The notes under the pieces: generated by a model
What the model saw: the letters and a program-made list of their open reading frames with translations, nothing else
Databases searched by the model: none
What the model was told of the DNA's origin: nothing
Source: an uncultured Lachnospiraceae bacterium
GTDB lineage: Bacteria; Bacillota; Clostridia; Lachnospirales; Lachnospiraceae
Length of the DNA stretch: 32,691 nt
Assembly: GCA_947630125.1 (NCBI GenBank)
Contig: CANRGO010000023.1
Location: forward strand, 1-32,691
Direction of reading: 5' to 3'
Part shown: in pieces, positions 16,346 through 24,520 of the stretch
Layout: every line of letters begins with the position of its first letter
Position numbering within the stretch: position 1 is the first letter of the stretch
Made by a program: the position numbers and the translations under genes

Positions 16346-17113
16346 TCAGAAAGATTTATGAGAATCTTCTTTTTTTAAAGTAAACCAGAAAGTAGAACCT
16401 TGATTTTTTTTGCTTTCTACTCCAAAAGACGAGTTGTGTAATTGCAAAATTCGTTTCACAATTGCTAAACCAAGTCCTGTACCATTCTATTTCTCACCAT
16501 CTGGCAGAGGCACCTGGTAAAAACGATCAAAAACATAGGGCAGTTGGTCTTCCGAAATTCCCATCCCATAATCCTTAATTTGAATGGTTATGGTATCTTT
16601 CTGTTCCTGAATATGTATTTCAACGCTTTTATTTTCTCCCGAAAACTTATATGCATTTCCTATTAGATTATAAAAAACCTGTTGAATCATTGCTTTATCT
16701 GCTACAACCATAAAATCTCCGGCCGGTAGTTCATCCAATGATAAACTATGTCCGAATGAACCCAGTTCAAAATGATTCTTCAAATCACAAAGCAAGTCAG
16801 TTAAGGAAAACGATTCTAGTTTTAAAGTCTTAACATCCGCTTGCAATTTTGAAAAATCTAAAATTTCACTTACCATATGACTTAAACGTTCGGTTTCTGT
16901 TATGATGATACCTAATTGTTTTTCTCGTTTTTCTGGGATGTTTCCTGTTATATCGCGAATCGTCTCTGCATAGCCTTTAATTAACGTAAGTGGAGTACGA
17001 AGTTCATGGGATATGTTAGCAATCAATTCTTTTTGAAGAATATCATTCCGCATCAATGCATCTCCCATTTGATTCATTTGCATTGCCAATTTTCTTGATA
17101 CTAAAAAAGACAT
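16346..17113 (-). pseudogene. Sensor histidine kinase remnant
   Basis: The dimerisation H-box ELIANISHELRTPLTLIKGY is complete, followed by N-box QQVFYNLIGNAYKFSG and G1 IKDYGMGIS. An in-frame TAG at 16487-16489, probably from an AAG or AAA Lys codon, precedes the G2 motif [14 protein letters not shown]. The frame then runs on to a natural TGA at 16346. The N-terminal sensor region is missing: the sequence joins a permease remnant within FLVSRKLA near 17105, so a deletion fused the two genes. Truncated, the kinase would lack the ATP-lid part of its domain. No response regulator remains. Confidence 0.85.
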
Positions 17114-17697
17114 TTCCTATGTATCCAAGTATTAAGATTCCAGCAAACATTTCCACATAGTTCATTTTAGTCCAGGCACTTAGGATGAAGTAGCCAATTC
17201 CATATTTGGTTGCGTAATTTTCAGCAAAAAATAAGGATGCCAGAGCAATTCCTATGCTGATGCGAAGTGCAGATATGGTTCGTGGAAGGATTGCTGGAAG
17301 GATTACATATCGAATCAAAATTCTTTTTTTACTGCTGAATCTTTGTATCACTTTTATATAATCCTTATCAATATCCAAAACTCCATCTCTTACTGCCAAA
17401 ATTATCTGAAATACCACAATAAAAACCACCAACAGAATTTTGGATGTGTTCCCTAGTCCAAATAAAATCACAAAAACAGGCAGAAAGGCTACTTTTGGAA
17501 TTGGATAAATAAAATAAAGTAAGGGATCCAGCAATTTTTTCATGAATGGATTCATGCCAATTATAATTCCTAAGGGTAACCCTAAAATAAGAGCTAATAA
17601 AATGGAACTTATGATTTTGAAAAGCCAAATATAGTGCTTGCCAAATTAACACAACACTTAGAAAGCCTATTAGAATGTGCAATAATCTGTACTTCAT
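17043..17697 (-). pseudogene. ABC transporter permease remnant, SsuC/TauC type
   Basis: It starts with MKYRLLHILIGFLSVVLIWQ (17697 onward). After WQALYLAF the frame changes and the sequence resumes at IISSILLALILGLPLG, so about 25-30 residues of the normal protein are missing. From MNPFMKKLLDPLLYFIYPIP the rest, including LPAILPRTISALRISIGIAL, is typical of nitrate/sulfonate/taurine permeases. The end joins the sensor kinase remnant near 17105, so the C-terminus is also lost. The pieces are probably left from an importer whose binding protein is absent from the window. Confidence 0.82.
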
Positions 17698-18002
17698 AGG
17701 AATACTCCATTCCAAGCATCTGCCGAAGCTTTATACAAAATTCATAATAAGACAATTGTTCTTTTACATTCGGCAAACCAAAGAAAGGATTTAACACCTC
17801 GATTAGTTTTCCATTTTCATGCAGAATGACTATTTTTTCACCAAGAAAAACTGCTTCCTCTATATCATGAGTTACAAATAAAAGTGTATATTATTGCATA
17901 GGAAATTCCTTTTTCAAAGGTATAGGATAAATTCTGAAAAACCAAATTATGTTCATAAGAAAATTCCAGACTTTCTATTTGAATCATTGAGGTATCATCC
18001 AT
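17609..18002 (-). pseudogene. ABC transporter ATPase remnant, SsuB/TauB type
   Basis: It starts at an ATG (18000-18002) with AGGAG upstream, just after the zur stop codon. MIQIESLEFSYEHNLVFQNL and FEKGISYAII form the N-terminal strands of an ABC ATPase. The sequence then jumps, with a frame change near 17890, to TLLFVTHDIEEAVFLGEKIV, the H-loop region and the C-terminal half. Walker A, the Q-loop, the signature and Walker B are all missing, so it cannot hydrolyse ATP. The C-terminal part overlaps the permease start, as expected for a coupled operon. Confidence 0.85.
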
Positions 18003-18013
18003 GATATCTTCTC

Positions 18014-18472
18014 CTATTCCGAATCTTGCTCCTGGCATTTTGGACAAATTCCATAAATTTCTAGCTTGTGTCCTTCCATTCGATATCCTGAACTTCTCTC
18101 CACTTCCATAACATAGGCTTCTACTGGGCAACCACTAATAATCACGATTTCTTTACATCTGCTACAAATTAGATGATGATGATGTTCATGAGTATTGATG
18201 GAATATAAAGATTTGGTTTCTTCCGCAAAGGATGTTTTTAACACCAACCCTTTCCCAACAAACTGTTCCAAAGCACGATAAACCGTAGAAAGATTGATTT
18301 CCACCTCTCTACTTTTTAAACGAAAATGAATTTGTTCTGCAGACATCGGATTTGCTTCTTCTGCCAAAACTTCAAATAAAATCTGTCTTTGTCTGGTAAC
18401 ACGAAGTCCAGCTGCATCCAAAGCACAAATGGCACAGCTATCTTCATGGTGTTGATGTTCTGCTCGACTCAT
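18014..18472 (-). CDS. zur: Zinc-responsive Fur-family repressor (Zur)
   Basis: A 152-residue metalloregulator of the Fur family. The winged helix spans about 20-85, with TRQRQILFEVL and INLSTVYRALEQFV as the DNA-reading helix. The metal sites include HEHHHH (95-100), Cys103/Cys106 and Cys143/Cys146, the latter four forming the structural zinc site. It has a His-rich N-terminus (AEHQHHEDSC). It overlaps the znuB stop codon by 4 bases (ATGA), so it is part of the zinc importer operon. It would repress that operon when zinc is plentiful, through the box at 21057-21073. Confidence 0.88.
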   Translation of the reverse strand: MSRAEHQHHEDSCAICALDAAGLRVTRQRQILFEVLAEEANPMSAEQIHFRLKSREVEINLSTVYRALEQFVGKGLVLKTSFAEETKSLYSINTHEHHHHLICSRCKEIVIISGCPVEAYVMEVERSSGYRMEGHKLEIYGICPKCQEQDSE

Positions 18473-19299
18473 CCTCGTCCTCCTATTTTTTTAATTCCAA
18501 AAAAGATTGCAAAACAAATGGCATTTAAAATAACTATAGTTGCTCCTGATGGTAGGTTCAGAACAAAGGAAAGTAAAACACCAGTTACAACGCAAAATAC
18601 AGAAACGGATATAGATAAGGCAATCGTCTGCTTAAAGCTTTTGGATAACTGTAGCGCTGTAACCGTAGGGAAAATAATCATACTGGAAATCAACATGGTT
18701 CCAACTACACGTATCCCCAAAACAATAGTGATTGAGGTTAGTATGGCAATGATCCTGTTCATTAGTTTTACATCGATACCAATTACACCTGCAAATTCTT
18801 CATCATGAGCCACTGCTACCAAGGCATTGTAAAATAAAAACAAACCTACAATAACTACAATTGACAAGATAATCGATAAAACCAAATCCAAATCACTGAT
18901 AACCAAAATACTACCAAATAAATAACTAAATAAATCTACATTAAATCCACTGGACACACTGGCAAGCAGTACACCAAACGCAACCGAAAAACTTGAAACC
19001 AAACCAATCGCGGCATCTCCATGTAAATCAGCTTTTTCATTTAACTTTAATATTAGAAAAGATGCCAAAATAACTACTGGAATGGAAACCAGTAAGGGTG
19101 ATGAATTTAATAATAATGCCAACGCAACCGTTGCAAAACTAACATGAGCAAGTCCATCGCCTATCATTGAGAATTTCTTTAATACCAGAAAAATTCCAAG
19201 GACAGAGCTGCTGAGTGCTATCATTGAGCCAACAATCAATGCTTTTATTATAAATTGATACTGAAATGCCTCCAATAGGCTACTTACAATCTGATTCAT
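18469..19299 (-). CDS. znuB: Zinc ABC transporter permease
   Basis: A 276-residue membrane permease of the ZnuB/AdcB (ABC-3) family with about eight hydrophobic helices. The start at 19299 (MNQIVSSLLEAFQYQF) has GGAGG 7 bases upstream; the longer frame to 19341 has none. Family markers are KKFSMIGDGLAHVSFATVAL in the first third and DEEFAGVIGIDVKLMN in the cytoplasmic loop. It overlaps znuC by 20 bases and zur by 4. Confidence 0.9.
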   Translation of the reverse strand: MNQIVSSLLEAFQYQFIIKALIVGSMIALSSSVLGIFLVLKKFSMIGDGLAHVSFATVALALLLNSSPLLVSIPVVILASFLILKLNEKADLHGDAAIGLVSSFSVAFGVLLASVSSGFNVDLFSYLFGSILVISDLDLVLSIILSIVVIVGLFLFYNALVAVAHDEEFAGVIGIDVKLMNRIIAILTSITIVLGIRVVGTMLISSMIIFPTVTALQLSKSFKQTIALSISVSVFCVVTGVLLSFVLNLPSGATIVILNAICFAIFFGIKKIGGRG

Positions 19300-20044
19300 C
19301 TGTGTGCCTCCAACAAAATTGATGCTGTGCTGCATGTCCAAAATATGCTGTCATATCGGAAGACTTGCAGAATCTTTCATAATCCCCAAAAAATACCAGT
19401 TCTTTATCTAAATACATCATTTTCTTCGTATATTTTCCTATAGATCCAATATCATGAGAGACCAACAGAATTGTCATTCCCTCTTTTTGATTTAATTCTG
19501 CAATCAGTTGATAGAAATCTTCCCGGACCTTTGGGTCCAGAGCACTGGTTGGTTCGTCTAAAATCAATAATCGTGGTTCATTCACCATTGCTCTTGCCAG
19601 AAGAACTCTCTGTTGCTGCCCTCCCGAAAGATCTCCTAATCTTTTATTTTTCAGATGTAAAATCGAAAGACGATCCAAAATTCGCTCTATTTTTTCTTTG
19701 TCTTCCTTCTGAATAAATTTGGGAAAGGCTTTCGTTCCAATTAAACCGATACCTACGATTTCACTTACTCTGGCCGGAAAAAGACGATCATTTACTAAGA
19801 TTTTCTGAGGTAAGTATCCAAAATGCTGAATTCCTTTTTCCTTTTCCATATATTCTATTTCACCCTCTGCACAGGGCAAAAGCCCTAGTAAACCCTTGAT
19901 TAAAGTGGTTTTCCCAGAGCCATTCGGTCCAACAATTCCTATATAGTCACCTTTTTCAACTTCAAAATTGACATTCGTTAAAACCTCATTGCGACCATAA
20001 CGCATACTAAGATCTTTTACACGTAGAACTATGTTACTTTCCAT
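19280..20044 (-). CDS. znuC: Zinc ABC transporter ATP-binding protein
   Basis: A 254-residue ATPase of the zinc importer. The start at 20044 has GGAGG 5 bases upstream; an in-frame TTG at 20056 is less likely. Walker A is GPNGSGKTTL, the signature LSGGQQQR, Walker B LLILDEPTSALD, and the H-loop SHD. The C-terminal part has the YLDKELVFFGDYERF stretch often seen in ZnuC homologues. The start overlaps the znuA stop by 11 bases. Confidence 0.9.
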   Translation of the reverse strand: MESNIVLRVKDLSMRYGRNEVLTNVNFEVEKGDYIGIVGPNGSGKTTLIKGLLGLLPCAEGEIEYMEKEKGIQHFGYLPQKILVNDRLFPARVSEIVGIGLIGTKAFPKFIQKEDKEKIERILDRLSILHLKNKRLGDLSGGQQQRVLLARAMVNEPRLLILDEPTSALDPKVREDFYQLIAELNQKEGMTILLVSHDIGSIGKYTKKMMYLDKELVFFGDYERFCKSSDMTAYFGHAAQHQFCWRHTDESDCK

Positions 20045-21029
20045 TGAGTCCTCCAATCAGACGCTCCAAATTTTCTCTCATAATTGTAATGTAAGTTATT
20101 CCCTGTTCCAGTTCTTCCTTGGAAACATTATGTGCAGCATGTAACAATTCCATATTGGCACCTGTTTCTTCTGCAATTACACGAGAAACTTTGGGATCTA
20201 ATAATTCTTCATAAAAAATAGTCTTTACTTGCAAAGAATTCATCAAGTCAATCATCTCTGCTATTTTCTGAGGTGTTGGTTCCGCATCTGGTGAAAATCC
20301 TTCATAAGGGCTTACATATTCCATCTCATACTGATGTGCAAAATATCCAAAAGCAAAATGTCCACCAAATATAATCTTACGTGTTTCTAAGGTTGAAAGA
20401 CCTTCTGCAATATCTGCATCTAATTTTTCTAGTTCTGTCTTATATGCTTCTGCATTTGCTGTATAAAACTCTGCATTGGTTGGATCTACTTCAACAAGTG
20501 CTTTTAAAATATTGTCTACCATGATAATGGCATTTAAAGGATTGGTCCATATATGAGGATCATATTCACCGTCTTCGTGTTCTTCTTCCTCGTGTTCTTC
20601 ATCTTCAAGTTCTTCATCATGATCATGGTCTGAAGTTAATAATTCGATATTTCGGCTACTGTCAATAACCCTTAAATCTATGGCATCAATGCCTTCGATT
20701 GTCTTATGAGCCCAGGGTTCCATTCCTTCTCCTGTATAAATAAAAATATCTGCCTGGCTAATTGAAACAACATCCTGAGGTGTAGGTTCATAAGAATGGG
20801 CTTCTACTCCTGGTGGTAATAGTAAAGATACCTCAACTTTATCTCCACCGATTGCTCTGGTAAAATCATATTGTGGAAATAAGGTTGTAACAACCTGTAT
20901 TTTTTCATCATCTATGCTTACTGCATCGGTTTCAACTTGTGTGTCTGTCTGATTCGTATTGTTCGCTGAACAACCTGTTGTTAGAATTATCGCAAGTACT
21001 GCTATTATGATGTTCTTAAGTTTTCTCAT
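20034..21029 (-). CDS. znuA: Zinc-binding lipoprotein of the ABC importer
   Basis: A 331-residue cluster A-I binding protein that captures zinc at the cell surface. The start at 21029 (MRKLKNIIIAVLAII) has a TTTTGGAGGATAC site; the longer frame to 21149 crosses the promoter. The lipobox is LTTGC with Cys20. Metal ligands are expected at His78 (GVEAHSYEP), His159 (DPHIWTNP) and His in GGHFAFGYF. A His/Asp/Glu-rich loop spans about 133-155, typical of zinc rather than manganese binding proteins. It is the first gene of znuACB-zur. Confidence 0.92.
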   Translation of the reverse strand: MRKLKNIIIAVLAIILTTGCSANNTNQTDTQVETDAVSIDDEKIQVVTTLFPQYDFTRAIGGDKVEVSLLLPPGVEAHSYEPTPQDVVSISQADIFIYTGEGMEPWAHKTIEGIDAIDLRVIDSSRNIELLTSDHDHDEELEDEEHEEEEHEDGEYDPHIWTNPLNAIIMVDNILKALVEVDPTNAEFYTANAEAYKTELEKLDADIAEGLSTLETRKIIFGGHFAFGYFAHQYEMEYVSPYEGFSPDAEPTPQKIAEMIDLMNSLQVKTIFYEELLDPKVSRVIAEETGANMELLHAAHNVSKEELEQGITYITIMRENLERLIGGLNGK

Positions 21030-21056
21030 TTTTGTATCCTCCAAAAGTTTATGCAG

Positions 21057-21073
21057 ATGCAAATCATTTGCAT
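21057..21073. promoter_or_regulatory. Zur-box-like operator
   Basis: ATGCAAATCATTTGCAT is a perfect 8-1-8 palindrome directly downstream of the znu promoter and 28 bases before znuA. Fur/Zur proteins bind 7-1-7 inverted repeats, and TGCAAATNATTTGCA fits this form. The sequence differs from the Bacillus Zur box, so the assignment rests on position and symmetry. Confidence 0.7.
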
Positions 21074-21084
21074 TTACTAAAGAG

Positions 21085-21113
21085 AGAATAGCACTTCCTA
21101 TCTTTCTTGTCAA
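21085..21113 (-). promoter_or_regulatory. Sigma-A-type promoter of znuACB-zur
   Basis: TTGACA (21108-21113) and TATTCT (21085-21090) on the minus strand are 17 bases apart. The Zur-like box begins about 12 bases past the -10, so a bound repressor would cover the transcription start. Confidence 0.75.
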
Positions 21114-21145
21114 CGCGAAAGAGAAAGCCTTTATGAGATAAATTA

Positions 21146-21595
21146 TCATTTGGATTCAGAAAATTTTTTATCCAATTTTATTTCGATTCCACGAAGTCCG
21201 TAATGTGCTACAATCGCAAGACTTGCAGAAAGGATACTTCCTATTATAATTTTATTTGTATTCAGCGTTCTTAATCCATCAAACAATATGGTTCCCAAAC
21301 CACCCGCATTGATGGATGCTGCTATGGTTCCGATTCCTATGGTTGAAACAATTGCGGTGGTTTTACCAAGCCCTGTAAGTGGAATTAAGATAGCAAACAT
21401 GGCAAGACTTGGAATTGAATACAGCATGGAAGTAATGCTAACGAACAGATTTTGTAATGCATGAAAATAGATACAAAAAACAAGTAAAATTGAGACCACA
21501 CATAGAGAAAAAAACATAGATAACACAACAAGTTGCAAATGTTCAAATAATGCAGTTAATAATTTGTCATAATATTTCATCACATAATTAATCAT
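21146..21595 (-). pseudogene. OpuCD-type osmolyte permease with an internal deletion
   Basis: A 149-residue open frame starting at 21595 (GGGAG 7 bases upstream). It matches glycine betaine/carnitine/choline permeases of the OpuCB/OpuCD type, which are normally about 210-220 residues. The N-terminal part runs to IPLTGLGKTTAIV (about residue 83) and then jumps in frame to STIGIGTIAASINAGGLG, which normally follows the EAA loop. So about 55-60 residues with the ATPase-contacting loop are missing. The frame remains open, so a protein may be made, but it should not couple to an ATPase. It overlaps the chimeric gene upstream by 8 bases. Confidence 0.78.
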
Positions 21596-22418
21596 GGTAT
21601 TTCTCCCAAAATCTCCCTTTCTCACGGGCTGAGGCGATAAGTGAAGAAACAAACTTATCTGCTGGATGTTTAATTATATGCTCAGGGGTATCAAATTGAA
21701 TAATTCTACCTTCGTTCATGATCATAATTCTAGTTCCCATTTTAAAGGCTTCTTCGATATCATGCGTTACGAATAAGAATGTTTTCTTTAAACCCCCATG
21801 AATTTGAAGCAGTTCATCCTGTAAATTAAGTCGATTGATAGAATCAATAGCACCAAAAGGTTCATCCAGAAGCATGATTTTAGGGTCAACAGCCAATGCT
21901 CTTGCAAGCCCTACCCTTTGCTGCTGTCCTCCTGATAATTGTTTCGGATATCTGTTTTTATAATCCTTCGGTGATAAGCCCACCAGAAGCAGCAATTCGT
22001 CAATCCTCTCATCAATTAAAGGAAGCCTTATTTTTCTCCATACCTGCGAGGAAGTCATGCCACAACTAAAAGCTGTTTCTATAACAAAGTCTGGTACATC
22101 TTCTAACCCTGCAACGGTATTCATTAGAATTGGTGGTATTGCGAGCAAAGTCAAAGCAACTAATGCAGGTTTTAATCCTGTTCCAAAAATCGGTATAAAA
22201 AGGATAAGTATCGCTAAACTTGGAATTAGCCGTAATGCACCAAATAGATTTGTTACCGCTTGCTGATGTTTTTTATATTTTACACTGATAACCCCAAAAG
22301 GAATTGCAATAAGGATTGCAATGATAAGTGCTATCGAACTAATGAACATGTGCTTGTAAACTGCTTCTAAGTAGGAGTTCATATCCTCGCGAAAATAGGT
22401 AAGCATTTGATTCCACAT
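21588..22418 (-). pseudogene. In-frame chimera of OpuCB-type permease and OpuCA-type ATPase
   Basis: A 276-residue open frame with GGAGG 8 bases before the ATG. Residues 1 to about 134 are the N-terminal part of an osmolyte permease, including the EAA loop (ETAFSCGMTSSQVWRKIRLP). From about 135 the sequence is the C-terminal half of an ABC ATPase: IDERIDELLLLVGLSP, signature LSGGQQQR (161-168), Walker B IMLLDEPFGAID (181-192) and H-loop THD (218-220). Walker A and the Q-loop are missing, as is the end of the permease. One in-frame deletion across two genes explains this. In OpuC-type operons the ATPase usually comes first, so a rearrangement or other gene order is also implied. Confidence 0.85.
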
Positions 22419-22451
22419 GTTATTGTCCTCCTTTCGAAATCAATTAACAAT

Positions 22452-24481
22452 TTACGAAAAATTAAATGTTTGCGCCTCATCTGTTTTGCTTAGTTCAAAT
22501 GGTCCTGGTATAATCTGATGTCTTAATCTTTTCACACCATAATAATCTAGATCAAATACATAAGGTAAGGCATCTGGATTCTCATATTGCATATTGGCAT
22601 GATAGGTTTTACCTAGTAACTCGGTTGTCACCAGTTCTGTTTTCGTATTTTCTAATAACTTTGGTAACTGGTATTGAATCTGAACTTGCCCGGTTTGAGG
22701 CTTTAATATTACTTGAATTGCCTTTTCTTCATAAACATCTGGGGCTAATTCATGGGTGCTTGGTGTTGCATGATACAAATAAAAATTTCCACCCATAGAA
22801 ACTGGAAGTACCATATTTCCCATATAAAAATCCTTTGCGGCGTCTCCAAGTGCTTCAATTTCTTCTTTACTGTACTCCCACCACTTTTTATCTTTCACAT
22901 CAGGATAGGAGTCATAAGCAGCAAGTCCAACCGGATGCAAGAAACATATGGAATCCTCTGGAACCCCATCCATAACCATCTTACCATTCTCACCTACATG
23001 ATCTCTTGGTTTTAATGGCAGGTGTTCGAAAAATGTAATAGGAACTTTCTCACAAGGAGAATCTTGATCCCCTAAAAAAATGTTGTTAAAATATCGATCG
23101 TCTCCACCCGTAATATTTGAATACCCTGCCACGGCTGTCTCATGTGGAAAATGATATGGCGTTACACGGTTTTTTTCAGATTGAATAACAAATCTACCAG
23201 CAAATAAATTATGAACAAAGGCACCGCCCTGAGCCATATTTCGAAAGTTCATAGGTGAAAGGAATACATTATGATCTACTAAATAGGGACCATGACATAC
23301 CTCGACAAAAAAATCTTCCGATAAATTATCAAACATGATATTTCGACTAATACGAGTCCCTTGAGCCTGCCAATCCAGCCAAATACCACGATAGCAACTA
23401 TAAATCTTGTTTTCATAAACCTGAGTATCTAATGACGCATGCAATTTAATTCCTGCGACTTCAGCTCCATGTCTCAGTCGTTTGTGATGAATATTGAAAA
23501 TACGATTCTTGTATAGTTCACTAAATGCTGCCCCCATATGTCCAACGATTCCAGCTTGTTCACAATCATGAATGATATTATTTCGCACAATATGACTGCC
23601 AATTGTTTCTTTATTCCAGCCATCATGGATTGCTTTTAATATGACTTCCTGTTCTCTCTGTGTTCCACCTTTTGTATGAAAGTTTTGTTGTTTTTCGTGT
23701 CCGGTTCCGATTTTGGTTCCTAAACTGATACCAACACTTTTCGATTCCGATATGATATTATTTTCAATTATCCAACCCTTACTCCAATGTGGACCAATCA
23801 ATCCTTCTTGAAAATCTGTAGGTGGTGCCCATTGAGGGGATGCCTGACGAAGTGTAAAACCACGAACTGTTATATAATCGAGACCTGGTTTTTCTGGCCA
23901 AAAACAAAAGGGACGAACATTGATTTCGACCATCTCTTTACGTGGATCCAAGTCTCCAAAATTCGCCCAAATTTTAGTTGTATTTGAATCAACAGTTGCA
24001 AACCAGGTTCGTAATGAATCTTTTTCATACTTGGCATCCTTCCAGCCTTCAGGATTTCGAACCTTTTCTAAAGAATCTGTTTCGTACAGTGATTTGTGAT
24101 TTAGATATACATCTCCCAAGTGAACAGGAAATGCGCCTTCAAATAACCAGTCTCCACTTAGTTCTGTTTCAAAAGGATTGCGATATAAAAATAATGAATT
24201 ATTTATCTCAGTACTCCATACCTGCCTATCTTCTAAAATCCAATTCGTAATTCTCTCTGCTCCAGTAATCACCACTTCTCCATCACCTGCAGACTGATAA
24301 ACAATTCTGTTTTCCTTAGTGCCACCATTTTGAGGATTCACCCATTCTGGGTAAACTCCTGCATGAACAGTAACGATATCTCCTGCTAATGCAAGAAAAG
24401 CTGCTCTTGATATTGTTCGAAAGGGTTTTCCAATGTACCTTCTGCCTGATCGTCTCCGTTAATTGATACATGATATTCCAT
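22452..24481 (-). pseudogene. GH120-like beta-xylosidase with a one-base frameshift near the start
   Basis: The true start is the ATG at 24479-24481 with AGGAG 7 bases upstream. After MEYHVSINGDDQAEGTLENP a missing base near 24416-24425 shifts the frame to a TAG. Restoring it gives ISRAAFLALAGDIVTVHAG, then YPEWVNPQNGGTKENRIVY and the rest of a 676-residue protein. The body is a right-handed beta-helix with repeated Asn-ladder turns (NNIIS, RNNIIHD, YENKIYS, SRNIMFDN). The layout recalls GH120 beta-xylosidases, which act on xylo-oligosaccharides. A GTG at 24341 could restart translation but lacks a ribosome binding site. It may be a recent mutation or a sequencing error. Confidence 0.8.
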
Positions 24482-24520
24482 TTTTGTTCTCCTACATATT
24501 TTTATATTTTAATATATTTC

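Noticed and set aside
24341-24343. GTG start for the beta-xylosidase
   Set aside because: No ribosome binding site is nearby, and conserved residues with a better start lie upstream in another frame; a frameshift explains it better.
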